A stretch of DNA of 64,000 nucleotides from Lysinibacillus boronitolerans JCM 21713 = 10a = NBRC 103108 (GCF_000772935.1 NZ_JPVR01000079.1:1-64000); one strand, 5' to 3'; counted from the first letter of the stretch, positions 44,653 to 54,228 are shown. The notes: generated by a model from the sequence alone, not told the origin. Made by a program: numbers and translations.

Positions 44653-44958
44653 TCAGAGCCAACTACTTGCCCATGTTTCAATATTGCGGATAGCACCTTC
44701 AAGCGCCTGACCCTTATCTGTTAATGAATACTCAACACGTACTGGTACTTCTGAATATACTTTACGTTCAACAAGCCCCTCTTTTTCAAGCTCCTTTAAA
44801 CGTTCTGATAATAAACGTCCACTAACAGGTAGTGCAGATTCGATTTCATTAAAGCGCTGTGGTCCATCTAGTAATTGATATAATATTAACCCCGTCCATC
44901 GTTTTCCGATTAAATCCATTGCTTTAGCTAAACGAGGACACAAAGTTGTCTCATTCAT
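44653..44958 (-). CDS. HxlR-family winged-helix regulator
   Basis: A 101-residue HxlR/MarR-like DNA-binding protein: CPRLAKAMDLIGKRWTGLIL, QRFNEIESALPVSGRLLSERLKEL and a wing region. Family members often sense oxidants or quinones through a Cys near the N-terminus, as Cys7 here (TLCPRL). The ATG follows AGAGGTG. It is divergent from yceI across 337 bp and may control it. Confidence 0.87.
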   Translation of the reverse strand: MNETTLCPRLAKAMDLIGKRWTGLILYQLLDGPQRFNEIESALPVSGRLLSERLKELEKEGLVERKVYSEVPVRVEYSLTDKGQALEGAIRNIETWASSWL

Positions 44959-45295
44959 AATTTTTCACCTCTATGTAACTATTGTAACGATTATTGCAGT
45001 AAATGTAAATTTGAAGTAACTTATTTACGTAAAATAATCTATTAACTTTTATATATTTAATTACAAATAGTAACTTTAAATTTCAATGATCATAATGTCT
45101 GAGACTAAACGCTATCCTAATAAAATGCACGTATTTCCAATAATATGCCTATTCGATTTTAAATATGTTTTGTTTCCTGTTCACAGATTACACTTTTATA
45201 GAGGGAAATACTTCCACATTTATTAAAAACTCATTGAATATGCGATTTATTTACTTTATCATTCGTTGTAGAATGCTGTTTTAGGAGGTTTTCAA
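44959..45295. promoter_or_regulatory. Divergent control region hxlR/yceI
   Basis: 337 bp, AT-rich. The palindrome GTAA-CTTAT-TTAC (45016-45028) resembles operators of YodB/HxlR-type repressors (TACTTAC...GTAAGTA class) and lies 58 bp from the hxlR start. No gene is visible. Confidence 0.4.
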
Positions 45296-45823
45296 ATGAA
45301 AAAATATGCTATTGATTTCAGTCATTCAACGATCGGCTTTTCTGTAAAACATATGATGATTTCTCGTATTCATGGTACGTTTGAATCGTACAGCGGTGAA
45401 ATAGTTTCATCCAATATCGAGCAAATGCAGGATGCAAACATTTCTATTACCATTACAGTGGCTAGTGTATCAACTAAGAATCATGATCGTGATGTCCACC
45501 TTGTGTCTCCTGACTTTTTTGATGCAGACGTCTATCCAAAAATCGTATTTACCTCTACATATATTGATAACCTTGATGATAAAACTTTTGCTATTCACGG
45601 TGATTTAACCATCAAAAACATAACAAGACCTATCGTATTTACAACAGTATATACAGGAAAAGGTGTAAATCCATGGGCACAAGAAGTTTTTGGCTTCCAA
45701 GCTAAAGCCCAAATTGATCGCCGTGATTTTAATTTAGTCTATAATACGTTTTTGGAAACAGGTGGTGTATTGATTAGCGATGAAATTGACGTGATAGTAG
45801 ATCTTGAATTAAATCCTCTTTAA
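45296..45823 (+). CDS. YceI-like polyisoprenoid-binding-fold protein
   Basis: A 175-residue lipocalin-like beta-barrel of the YceI family: IDFSHSTIGFSVKHMMISRI, FFDADVYPKIVFTST, GDLTIKNITRPIVF and FGFQAKAQIDRRDFNL. YceI folds bind isoprenoids such as ubiquinone precursors or lipid-like ligands; function is unclear. No signal peptide, so it is cytosolic. The ATG follows AGGAGG. Confidence 0.9.
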   Translation: MKKYAIDFSHSTIGFSVKHMMISRIHGTFESYSGEIVSSNIEQMQDANISITITVASVSTKNHDRDVHLVSPDFFDADVYPKIVFTSTYIDNLDDKTFAIHGDLTIKNITRPIVFTTVYTGKGVNPWAQEVFGFQAKAQIDRRDFNLVYNTFLETGGVLISDEIDVIVDLELNPL

Positions 45824-45859
45824 GTATTATTTCTACTTCAAAGAAAGGGAGGAATCTAT

Positions 45860-46225
45860 TTGTTTTGGTTTGATGATCAATTTTTATTTGGCTCTGCTTT
45901 TATTACCATCATCTTCTTTATTGTTTTTGGGAGCATAGCCTTTATGATTGTAAACGGTATTATCACTTGGTCTAAAAACAACCGTTCACCAATATTAACG
46001 GTACCCGCTAAGGTTGTGACAAAGCGTACGAATATACGTGGGGGATCTAACAATACTGGGGCATCTACGTCCTACTACGTTACGTTTGAAGAGCAAAACG
46101 GAGAACGGCATGAACTAAAGATGAATGGCTACGATTATGGTCTGCTTGTAGAAGGTGATCTTGGCATTTTAACCTATCAAGGTACACGGTATCATTCATT
46201 CAACAGACATAAAAAAGGAGAGTAG
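45860..46225 (+). CDS. DUF2500 membrane protein
   Basis: A 121-residue protein with a single N-terminal transmembrane helix (about 10-35) and a soluble beta-rich DUF2500 domain (VPAKVVTKRTN, SYYVTFEEQNGERHELKM, GDLGILTYQGTRY). Function unknown. The start is TTG 45860-45862 with GGGAGG 6 bp upstream. It follows yceI by 36 bp and probably shares its transcript. Confidence 0.82.
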   Translation: MFWFDDQFLFGSAFITIIFFIVFGSIAFMIVNGIITWSKNNRSPILTVPAKVVTKRTNIRGGSNNTGASTSYYVTFEEQNGERHELKMNGYDYGLLVEGDLGILTYQGTRYHSFNRHKKGE

Positions 46226-46249
46226 CGATTATCGTTACTCTCCTTTTCC
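46211..46249. terminator. Bidirectional terminator DUF2500 / SLH nucleotidase
   Basis: 17-bp stem with one wobble (46213-46229 with 46231-46247) with A-rich and T-rich flanks, overlapping the DUF2500 stop, between convergent genes. Confidence 0.88.
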
Positions 46250-46256
46250 TATTCTT

Positions 46257-48617
46257 TTATTTAATTAAATATTTAGCAAATCCAGCTTCTGTATCTTCTA
46301 AATATTCAATACCACTACCTGCTGGAATGAACTTTTGTGCATCTTTTGCAGATAGGTAGATAACCTTTGTATTGGCTGGGAACGGTACAAATGACCAGTT
46401 ATTATCCGCAGCTGGGTTAATTGTTTTATTTGCCATAATATAATCTACAACAGCTTGGCGATTTTCATATGCATAGTTTGTTATGTTAGAGCCGTCAGCA
46501 TTTTTAAATGTCGCCCCATATGATCCACCAACACGGTAATTGTTTGTGATGATGATGAATTCTTGTTTTAAATCGATTGGTTTACCATTATATTGTACAT
46601 TCTTAATACGATTTGCCTTTTCATCAGTAAGATTACCGCGGCGGTCATATTTTGCTGGCGATGTGACATCAATTTGATATGTTAAGCCATCTAACACATC
46701 AAAGTTATAAGAACGTGCTTCTGCATCGATAATATTTTGCTCTTCTGATTTAGTTGGATCAATTGTTGCAAAAATACCAGCAGCCATCTCTAACCACTCG
46801 ATTGCTTGTGCGCCTGTCACTTTAATCGTAGCAACAGTATTGTCATAATGATAAATGTCGGCCATATTTTTAATAGCAAGTGGCCCTACAGGAATATTTG
46901 TATAATCTAATGGATTATTACGAGAGCCTGCTTTGAAAGGTGCTCCAGCTGAAAGAATTGGTGTCTTTTCATCAGCCGTACCCTTTAGCTCTTGTTCGAT
47001 AAACCATTTTTGAGCTTGCGTGACGATTTGAATGGATGGATCATCTTGCACCATTGAAAAATAACTATGGATTGGTGCAGTTGTTTCTCCAACAGGCTGA
47101 CGGATATATGATAATGTGCCATCATGTGCCTCTTTAATAGCCTCTAAAACCGTTGTGGATGGTTGTAAACCTTCTTGCTTGATCGATTGCAATGAACCTT
47201 TACCATCTACCACTACCCACTCTGATCCTTGTTGTTCTAGTTTTAAATCAATTACACCAAGATGACTACCATAGCTACCTGCCATAACAGTAGGAACACC
47301 GTGAATTGTACCCTTCTCTTGGTCAACATCTTTCAAATCCTTATAGTCACCAGGGAATGTTAAATGAGAGTGCCCTGTAATTAAAGCATCAATACCATCA
47401 ATTTCTGCTAATTGGTAACCAACATTTTCAGCACCCTTCACATAAGTATCTTCACCAATGCCTGAATGTGACAGAACGACAATCACGTCTGCTCCAGCCT
47501 TTTGCATTTCTGGTACTACCTCTTGCACAGCTTCTACTGGCTCTTGCATTTCCACTTTACCTGCTAAATGAATGGCATCCCATTCAACAATTTTCGTTGG
47601 AACAATCCCTGTTACACCAACTTTAAGTGTATGCTTTTTGCCTGAACTATCTACCACTTCTTTATCAAGAATGACATAAGGTGTAAACATACGCTCTTTT
47701 GTTTTTGCATCATAAGTATTAGCATTTACGACTGGATACTTTGCATCGTTTAATACTTCATCTAAAAAGTCTAGACCATAGTTAAATTCATGATTCCCTA
47801 AAGTTCCACCATCGTATTTTAATGCATTAAGTGCAGCAATAGCTGGATGAACTTCACCTGGCTTTAATACGCTTTCTAATGCTTTATATGAGCCAAGTGG
47901 TGTCCCTTGAATTAAATCACCATTATCAAAAAGTAATGTGTTTGGATTTTTAGCTCTTGCTTGCTCAATTAATGTCGCTGTATTAGCCAAACCAAGCTCT
48001 GATGATGGAGCATCTAAATAGTAATTGTAGTTAGCTAAATTGGTATGAATATCTGTTGTGCCTAAAATTTGAAGATTTACTGATACGCCAGTTGAAGGTG
48101 CTTTGTATTCTGCTACAAAGCGTTCTACAATACTCTCCATCTGTTCCTTTGTCACATAGTCACGAGGGCGAATAGTGTTATCCTCAAATGCTTGTAAAAT
48201 GTTTGCTGCAACAGCATTCGCTAAATCTTGTTTATATGCCGCTGCAATTTGATCTGCATCCTTAAATTGCTCTAAAACTGTTAGGGAAGCGTTTTCACTA
48301 ACTAGTCCGCGAGCAGAAATAACAAATGCTTGTTGACGTGTTAATTTGTCATCTGGACCAAATGTCGTTGCTGTTTTACCTTTAATTAGTTTTAATTGAA
48401 CAGCTTTTTCTACATAAGGTGCTAAATCCTTGGAAACATCTTTAAAGGCTAGAGAAGATCCATCACCTATCTCTACATCTAAGCTTTCTACCAATTCCTT
48501 TACATAATCTGCACGTGTTACATCATTGGAAGCAGCATCAGCAGAAACTCCAAATGGTATAAACGCGAAAAGGACTAGTAACATCACTAAGAAATTAGTT
48601 ATTAATTTCTTATTCAT
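46257..48617 (-). CDS. SLH-anchored 2',3'-cyclic phosphodiesterase / 5'(3')-nucleotidase
   Basis: A 786-residue surface protein: signal peptide (about 1-27, SADAAS), SLH repeats (about 30-170, TRADYVKELVESL, FGPDDKLTRQQAFVI, RDYVTKEQMESIVERF), a calcineurin-like metallophosphatase domain (about 180-480, LGTTDIHTN, DNGDLIQGTPLG, TLGNHEFNYG, ITGHSHLTFP) and the 5'-nucleotidase C-terminal domain (about 510-730). It would hang on the wall via secondary cell-wall polymers and scavenge nucleotides. The YfkN-type enzyme domains are like CpdB. ATG follows GGGAGG. Confidence 0.93.
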   Translation of the reverse strand: MNKKLITNFLVMLLVLFAFIPFGVSADAASNDVTRADYVKELVESLDVEIGDGSSLAFKDVSKDLAPYVEKAVQLKLIKGKTATTFGPDDKLTRQQAFVISARGLVSENASLTVLEQFKDADQIAAAYKQDLANAVAANILQAFEDNTIRPRDYVTKEQMESIVERFVAEYKAPSTGVSVNLQILGTTDIHTNLANYNYYLDAPSSELGLANTATLIEQARAKNPNTLLFDNGDLIQGTPLGSYKALESVLKPGEVHPAIAALNALKYDGGTLGNHEFNYGLDFLDEVLNDAKYPVVNANTYDAKTKERMFTPYVILDKEVVDSSGKKHTLKVGVTGIVPTKIVEWDAIHLAGKVEMQEPVEAVQEVVPEMQKAGADVIVVLSHSGIGEDTYVKGAENVGYQLAEIDGIDALITGHSHLTFPGDYKDLKDVDQEKGTIHGVPTVMAGSYGSHLGVIDLKLEQQGSEWVVVDGKGSLQSIKQEGLQPSTTVLEAIKEAHDGTLSYIRQPVGETTAPIHSYFSMVQDDPSIQIVTQAQKWFIEQELKGTADEKTPILSAGAPFKAGSRNNPLDYTNIPVGPLAIKNMADIYHYDNTVATIKVTGAQAIEWLEMAAGIFATIDPTKSEEQNIIDAEARSYNFDVLDGLTYQIDVTSPAKYDRRGNLTDEKANRIKNVQYNGKPIDLKQEFIIITNNYRVGGSYGATFKNADGSNITNYAYENRQAVVDYIMANKTINPAADNNWSFVPFPANTKVIYLSAKDAQKFIPAGSGIEYLEDTEAGFAKYLIK

Positions 48618-48879
48618 ACAACAACCTCCCTGATAATCTATTATTTTCCTACAAATCCTATTATATTAAAACCATATTAATTTTTACTGAATAAATAGTC
48701 CTAATTATATGTATTTTTAAAAGAATGGATAATTACTTTCCCTCAAAATCACAGATTGCTATCATTTTTCATTTTTCTATCTAATAGGATGTTAGTAAAT
48801 GTAAATTCTAAATAATAAGTTAATGTCAATATGTCCGACCTCCATACCACACCATACATCTGTTCATAAAATAAAAAAG
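48618..48879. other. Gap upstream of the SLH gene
   Basis: About 260 bp, AT-rich, containing the promoter of the SLH gene. I see no clear box pair, repeat or small gene. Confidence 0.45.
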
Positions 48880-48907
48880 TCCTCCCAAAAATGAGAGAAC
48901 TTTTATT
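48880..48907 (-). terminator. Terminator after azoR
   Basis: Imperfect stem AAAAGTCCTCC/GAGAGAACTTTT with two mismatches, loop of A residues and a minus-strand T tract, 13 bp after the stop. Confidence 0.7.
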
Positions 48908-48919
48908 AAAAAATATTTT

Positions 48920-49546
48920 TTATGCATTCACAGTTTGTAGTGATTGAGCAACTTTTTTCACTTCTTCTAGGCCATTTGCAATAATTTCTTGCGCTTTATC
49001 AGGTGAAGCATTATGACCTTCAATAATTACTTCTTCAATAATTTCCATACCGAATACGCCGCCTACTACGTTTTTAATGTAGTTTACTGACATTTCCATT
49101 GGTTGAGCTTCTGGTGCTGAATAGTAGCCACCACGAGCATTTAAAATAATTGCTTTTTTGTCAGTCATTAAGCTAATTAATTGACCGTTTTCTCCATATT
49201 TGAACGTGAAGCCTGCTTGATATACATAGTCAATAAATGTTTGTAAAGGTGCTGGAATTGTTAGGTTCCATAACGGGAATGCAAATACAACTAAATCAGC
49301 TGCAGTTAATGCATCCATTGCTTTTTGTTTTGCAGCTAATAGACGTGATTCGATGTCCGTTAACTCTCCACCATTTTGTACTTTACCGAAAGCATTGAAA
49401 AGGTCTTGTCCAAAATAAGGCATATCTTCTGCAAATACGTCAAAAGTTGTCACATTGGCACCTTGTACATTTTCCATGAAAGTATCATACATTTTTGTTG
49501 AAATACCGTCTGGACGGTTGTTAGCTTTTACTACTAAAACGTTCAT
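48920..49546 (-). CDS. azoR: FMN-dependent NADH:quinone/azo reductase AzoR
   Basis: A 208-residue flavodoxin-fold reductase: VLVVKANNRPDGISTKM, VFAFPLWNLTIPAPLQTFIDY and NARGGYYSAPEAQP. It reduces quinones and azo dyes with NADH and protects against quinone electrophiles. The ATG follows AAGGGAGA. An MhqR-like operator (49580-49597) lies 33 bp upstream, suggesting induction by quinones. Confidence 0.93.
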   Translation of the reverse strand: MNVLVVKANNRPDGISTKMYDTFMENVQGANVTTFDVFAEDMPYFGQDLFNAFGKVQNGGELTDIESRLLAAKQKAMDALTAADLVVFAFPLWNLTIPAPLQTFIDYVYQAGFTFKYGENGQLISLMTDKKAIILNARGGYYSAPEAQPMEMSVNYIKNVVGGVFGMEIIEEVIIEGHNASPDKAQEIIANGLEEVKKVAQSLQTVNA

Positions 49547-49579
49547 TATATAAAATCTCCCTTAAATAACAGAATCTAA

Positions 49580-49597
49580 TATCTCGAATTCAAGATA
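49580..49597 (-). promoter_or_regulatory. MhqR-like operator of azoR
   Basis: TATCTCGAATTCAAGATA, close to the B. subtilis MhqR box tATCTcgaAtTCgAGATa as I recall it (one base differs within the core). It lies between promoter and start of azoR. Confidence 0.55.
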
Positions 49598-49689
49598 TAT
49601 ATTTATCTTAAAAAATTTCATTTAAATTGTCAATGTTACTTGCCTCAGACTTTTGACTGAAATATTATATCTTCCAGCTATCCTAACAA

Positions 49690-49713
49690 GAGGAGTTTAA
49701 AGCTTTACTCCTC
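49690..49713 (-). terminator. Possible hairpin terminator after the DsbA-like gene
   Basis: Near-perfect palindrome GAGGAGT...ACTCCTC around AAAGCTTT. Only a weak minus-strand T tract (TTGTTAG) follows. Confidence 0.35.
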
Positions 49714-49724
49714 TCTCTAGTAAA

Positions 49725-50432
49725 CTAAAATTTACAGTTATCGTCTGTGCATATACCCCCATCACCTGTGCCAGCCATCTTTAGCGTTGGTTGTAAGCCC
49801 TCTTCCTCAGCAACTTTACGCAATGTATCCTCAAATACCTCCTGCGGTTGTGCACCTGAAATACCATACTTACGGTTTAGCACAAAGAACGGTACCCCAC
49901 GAACTCCAAGCTGTAGACCTTCTTGAATATCTGCTTCTACTTCATTTTTATAAACATCATCGGCAAGAACCTTTGCCACTTCTTCACGCTGTAGCCCTAC
50001 TTTCTCGGCTATCTCTAATAAAACATCGTCTTGGCCGATACGCTTGCCTTCAATAAAATGACTGTGTAAAAGTGACTCCACAAGTGCTGTAACATCTCCC
50101 TGTTGTTCAGCCCATTTTACGAGCCGATGTGCTTTTAGCGTATTCTCTTCCATCAAATTGCTAAAATCATAGTTTAAGCCGACTTCTTTCGCACGCTCCG
50201 TTACGCCGACAGTCATTTCTTTTGCCTTCTCTAATGACATTCCATATTTCTTTGCCAATGATTCATAGACAGTGCTATGCGAATCTACTGGAGTAGTTGG
50301 ATCTAGTTGGTAGCTTTTATAGACAAGCTCCACCTGCCCAGCATAGCCAGTATCCTCAATCGCTTTCTCTAATTGTTTTTTACCAATATAACAAAATGGG
50401 CATACATAGTCAGACCAAATTTCAATTTTCAT
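49725..50432 (-). CDS. DsbA-family (FrnE-like) oxidoreductase
   Basis: A 235-residue cytosolic DsbA/HCCA2-isomerase-fold protein with active site SDYVCPFCYIG (CPFC), cis-Pro region GVRGVPFFVLNRKYGISGAQ and a C-terminal acidic tail with two cysteines (GICTDDNCKF). It probably isomerises or reduces thiols or handles oxidant stress; the FrnE group also occurs in polyketide clusters, but not here. The ATG follows AGGAGTG. Confidence 0.87.
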   Translation of the reverse strand: MKIEIWSDYVCPFCYIGKKQLEKAIEDTGYAGQVELVYKSYQLDPTTPVDSHSTVYESLAKKYGMSLEKAKEMTVGVTERAKEVGLNYDFSNLMEENTLKAHRLVKWAEQQGDVTALVESLLHSHFIEGKRIGQDDVLLEIAEKVGLQREEVAKVLADDVYKNEVEADIQEGLQLGVRGVPFFVLNRKYGISGAQPQEVFEDTLRKVAEEEGLQPTLKMAGTGDGGICTDDNCKF

Positions 50433-50557
50433 TTCTTGTTCACTCCTTTTGCTACATTGTAGCGATAGTTGAAATCACAAGGCAATTTTAATGCCTCACT
50501 GCATAAATTTTCAATTTCTTCTACATACTGAATACAAAAACGATGTGAGGTTTCTAT

Positions 50558-51937
50558 ATGACACAATCTCTTTGGCTTGCTACAACTGAGTCAGTCTCGT
50601 TATCTTCCCTTTCTTCCTCAACAACATGTGATGTATGTATAATCGGTGGTGGCTTAACTGGTTTATATACCGCCTATACTTTAGCAAAAGCAGGTGTGGA
50701 TGTAGTTCTTCTTGAAGGAAATACCCATTTTGGTCACGGTACGACAGGGCATTCAACAGGAAAACTAACAGCCCAGCATAGCATTGTCTATGCAAATCTT
50801 TTAGAAAAACTATCTTTAGAAGAGGCACAGCTTTATTATCAACTTAATCAACAAGCGATTGACAAAGCTAGACAAATGCTCCCACCAGACAGCGTTCGTT
50901 CGGTTGATTCACTGTTATACTGTCAAACCAAAGAAGGCTATGCACAATTATTAAAAGAATGGAATGCCTATAAGGTTTTAAATATTAAGTCAAACCTTAC
51001 CTCTGACACGGAGCTACCATTCCCTATTACAAAAGCGCTAAGCATGTCACAACAAGCACAAATAAATCCTGTTGAAGTAAGTAATTTTCTTGTTAAAGAG
51101 GCACAGAAGATGGGAGCAAAACTTTATGCGAATACCCGTGTTCAGCAATTAAACATACCACAAAATAACTTACATACCGAAAAAAATATGTCGGTTCAAT
51201 ATAATAAGCTTATTTTGTGTTCACACTATCCCATTGAAGCTTTTAAAGGACTCAAACTTTTTAAATTATCCAATAGTCGTTCCTATATGGTTGCAAGTAA
51301 AACCTCTGAGACCATGCAAGGTCAATATTTATCAGTTGATTTTCCTTCTCGTTCGATACGGACTGCCACGATTAATCAGGAAAATTATTTAGTATTAGGA
51401 GGGGCGAATCACATTGCTGGTGAGACCGTTCATACCGAGCCTTATTATGAGGCCATTTCCAATGAAATGAAGGAGCATTTTGAACAACAGCCACTTTATC
51501 GCTGGTCAGCCCAGGATATAGAAACACCAGATATTGTCCCTTATGTTGGAAGAATTACAAACTCCTTACCTAACGTACTAATTGCCACTGGCTATCGTAA
51601 ATGGGGAATCTCCAATTCCTTTGTCGCAGGTGATATCCTATCCTCTCTTTTAACAGGCGCAAAGATCGAGGATGGTGCTATCGCTCTTTATTCACCATCA
51701 CGTACAAAATTCGGTGCCCAATTCATGCAAATGCTAAAAGTAGGAGGCTTTGTTGCCAAGGAATATATAGCTGGTTATATGAAGAATGCCACTGCTCCAA
51801 CCTGTACTCATTTAGGCTGCAAAACGAAATGGAATGAAGCTGATGAAACATGGGATTGTCCTTGTCATGGTTCCCGTTTTAACGCTAAGGGTGAGGTGCT
51901 TGAAGGCCCTGCTGTCCAGCCATTAAAACTTGATTAA
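50558..51937 (+). CDS. FAD-dependent oxidoreductase with C-terminal Rieske domain (YhfW-like)
   Basis: A 459-residue fusion. The N-terminal DAO-type FAD domain has IIGGGLTGLYTA (about 28-39) and a Rossmann partner; the C-terminal Rieske [2Fe-2S] domain has CTHLGC (416-421) and CPCHGS (434-439). The architecture equals B. subtilis YhfW and choline-/glycine-betaine-like enzymes; physiological substrate unknown. The ATG follows GTGAGG. The terminator follows directly. Confidence 0.9.
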   Translation: MTQSLWLATTESVSLSSLSSSTTCDVCIIGGGLTGLYTAYTLAKAGVDVVLLEGNTHFGHGTTGHSTGKLTAQHSIVYANLLEKLSLEEAQLYYQLNQQAIDKARQMLPPDSVRSVDSLLYCQTKEGYAQLLKEWNAYKVLNIKSNLTSDTELPFPITKALSMSQQAQINPVEVSNFLVKEAQKMGAKLYANTRVQQLNIPQNNLHTEKNMSVQYNKLILCSHYPIEAFKGLKLFKLSNSRSYMVASKTSETMQGQYLSVDFPSRSIRTATINQENYLVLGGANHIAGETVHTEPYYEAISNEMKEHFEQQPLYRWSAQDIETPDIVPYVGRITNSLPNVLIATGYRKWGISNSFVAGDILSSLLTGAKIEDGAIALYSPSRTKFGAQFMQMLKVGGFVAKEYIAGYMKNATAPTCTHLGCKTKWNEADETWDCPCHGSRFNAKGEVLEGPAVQPLKLD

Positions 51938-51971
51938 AAAAGAGGCTGTCTTAATAGACAACCTCTTTCTT
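51936..51971. terminator. Bidirectional terminator Rieske gene / ppaC
   Basis: 12-bp stem with one mismatch (51938-51949 with 51956-51967), 6-nt loop and A/T tracts on both sides, between convergent genes. Confidence 0.86.
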
Positions 51972-51975
51972 ATTT

Positions 51976-52902
51976 TTATTTTAGAGCTTCTGTTAATACT
52001 GGTACAATTTGTTTCTTACGAGAAACAATACCTGGTAATACAACACGGTTATTGATAAGGTCAGCACCGAATCCTTTTGCTGCCGCTTCTGCTACTTGCC
52101 CAATTGCAACAGCTGTTGAATCATTATTTAAAATGTCAGTCACAACGAAGAAGAATAGATCTAGGCCATTTTCTGCAACATTTTTATTGAGTAGAATTTC
52201 TAACTCTTCTTGACGATTAAGCACATCATTAATATCAACTGCATTCACTTGAGCTACAACAGATTTATACTCACCAAATTGGAACTCTTTTGCATCTAAC
52301 GATAATAAATCTTCTAATGATTTATCAGATAAATCAGCACCTGCTTTTAGCATTGCTAAGCCATACTCTGCAGTATCCACACCAGCAATTTTTGCTAGCT
52401 CCTCGCCAGCTTTTACATCTTGCTCTGTGCAAGTTGGCGATTTGAAAAGTAGTGTATCAGAAACTATTGCTGATAACATTAAGCCAGCAATATTGGCTGG
52501 TATCGCTACTCCGTTTTCCTTGAAGATTTTGTTTAGAATTGTAGCTGTACAACCCACTGGCTCAGCACGATAGTATAATGGATCAGCTGTTTGGAAGTTT
52601 GCAATACGGTGATGGTCGATTACCTCAGTAATTTGTACTTCCTTAATACCGTCAGCTGATTGCTGGAATTCATTGTGGTCAACAAGGATAACCTTGTCCG
52701 CTTCTCCTACAACAGAAGAAATTAAACGAGGCGCTTCAAAGCCAAATTTATCTAATGCAAACTGAGTTTCATTATTAACATCTCCAAGACGTACTGCCTC
52801 AGCTTCTTCACCAATTTGCTGTTTTAAATAGGCATATACAATCGCAGACGTGATTGTGTCTGTATCTGGGTTTTTATGTCCAAAAACTAATACTTTACTC
52901 AT
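51976..52902 (-). CDS. ppaC: Manganese-dependent inorganic pyrophosphatase (family II)
   Basis: A 308-residue DHH-family pyrophosphatase with metal motifs [14 protein letters not shown] (His9, Asp13, Asp15), VDHNE, DHH ([10 protein letters not shown]) and the C-terminal substrate motif SRKKQIVP. It removes PPi to drive biosynthesis. Full length. The ATG follows AGGAGGAATT. Confidence 0.96.
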   Translation of the reverse strand: MSKVLVFGHKNPDTDTITSAIVYAYLKQQIGEEAEAVRLGDVNNETQFALDKFGFEAPRLISSVVGEADKVILVDHNEFQQSADGIKEVQITEVIDHHRIANFQTADPLYYRAEPVGCTATILNKIFKENGVAIPANIAGLMLSAIVSDTLLFKSPTCTEQDVKAGEELAKIAGVDTAEYGLAMLKAGADLSDKSLEDLLSLDAKEFQFGEYKSVVAQVNAVDINDVLNRQEELEILLNKNVAENGLDLFFFVVTDILNNDSTAVAIGQVAEAAAKGFGADLINNRVVLPGIVSRKKQIVPVLTEALK

Positions 52903-53367
52903 TGAATTAATTCCTCCTAAAATGGCACTTACATTTATATTTTATTTTATCATACCTTAAAGCCTGACAAGTGATAAAGTGAAACTTTGGAATAATTTCG
53001 CCACCGTATAAATGCCACTGACCTCACTTCGATATATCATACAGTGCTCAATCACGATCAAAATGTATTACCTAAAATTCAATATACAAATATAATGGCA
53101 GTGCTCCCAATACATACTTTTCAAATAAGATATCTACATTATAACTAGCTTGCATTACTCTGTATACTTTTAATAGGACTAATTACTTCTGCAAAATTCT
53201 CTATTTTTACCAACCTATTTTTAACATTCAATAGTAAAAATGCCTCTTTTTTATAAAATAATTAGTTTATATAGATATTTAGTTGGGTTTTCATATTTAA
53301 GTCATCATAATTTTATGCTATCATCAGATAGTCTATATTTTTGGATATTCAGGAAATGGGGATTACG
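52903..53367. other. Intergenic region upstream of the GNAT fusion
   Basis: About 465 bp, AT-rich, between two divergent genes. I see no small gene, strong hairpin or clear repeat. The promoters of ppaC and of the GNAT fusion must lie here. Confidence 0.45.
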
Positions 53368-54171
53368 ATGACGAAGAAGATAGAAAAAAAGTACATTCCT
53401 TTAGCTAACTATTTTGATGTAGCTTTACAACAAGAAATTACTTTATCCTTTAGTGAATTAGAAAACATTATGGGACAAGCATTACCGAACGCTGCCTACT
53501 TAAATAAAAGCTGGTGGAAAAAAACTAAGCCCCCTCTCTCACATTATTTATCTTGGACAAATGCCGGTTATTATGTCATTGATGTTAAACTAGGTACTAG
53601 TGTATCTTTCTCACGTACACAAATGAAGTCGAGCGAAACCAACACTTCAAACACTGAGGAAAATTCATCTGCATACATAATACGAGGAATTGAAGCATCT
53701 GATGCTAGATCGTTCATTCATTTACAAGAGGAGATATTTCAAGAAACTGACTTCATGTATAATGTTCAAAATGAGCTAGATCTCACTGTCCAACAACTTC
53801 GTAAAAATTTAACCTATTGGAAGCAACTAAAAAACCGTACAATCCTACTTTGTGTACTCAACGGGATTTTTGCAGGTTATGCAGTTATTCATGGATATAA
53901 ACAATCGAAGGCTAGACATGTTGCCTCTATTCGTTTAGCTGTGAAAGCAGAGCATCAACAAAAAGGTATTGGCTCCGCACTGATGAAAGCTGTTGAAAGT
54001 TGGTCTAAACAACATGATATTTCCCGTTTAGAGTTATCTGTTATGGAGCATAACAATGTAGCTTTACATCTCTTTACAAAGCTAGGATTTCATCAGGAGG
54101 GCATTCGAAAAAATGCCATTAAATTAAATAATACTTATATTAATGAATATAGCTTGAGTAAAATTCTATAA
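53368..54171 (+). CDS. GNAT acetyltransferase fused to an N-terminal DUF7662-like domain
   Basis: A 267-residue two-domain protein. The N-terminal 85 residues (YIPLANYFDVALQQ..., ELENIMGQALPNAAYLNKSWW, YYVIDVKLGTSVSFSR) resemble DUF7662, often found in toxin- or restriction-linked proteins. A linker rich in Ser/Thr/Glu follows (about 85-105), then a GNAT domain (about 108-262: VASIRLAVKAEHQQKGIGSALMKA, NNVALHLFTKLGFHQEG). Substrate unknown. The start is ATG 53368-53370 with GGGG 8 bp upstream. Confidence 0.78.
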   Translation: MTKKIEKKYIPLANYFDVALQQEITLSFSELENIMGQALPNAAYLNKSWWKKTKPPLSHYLSWTNAGYYVIDVKLGTSVSFSRTQMKSSETNTSNTEENSSAYIIRGIEASDARSFIHLQEEIFQETDFMYNVQNELDLTVQQLRKNLTYWKQLKNRTILLCVLNGIFAGYAVIHGYKQSKARHVASIRLAVKAEHQQKGIGSALMKAVESWSKQHDISRLELSVMEHNNVALHLFTKLGFHQEGIRKNAIKLNNTYINEYSLSKIL

Positions 54172-54183
54172 TTCACTTTTCCT

Positions 54184-54216
54184 AGATGTCTAAATACTAT
54201 TTGGACATCTTTTTTA
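54184..54216 (+). terminator. Terminator after the GNAT fusion
   Basis: 12-bp stem with one wobble (54184-54195 with 54199-54210), 3-nt loop and T6. Confidence 0.86.
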
Positions 54217-54228
54217 TATAGAAAATTC

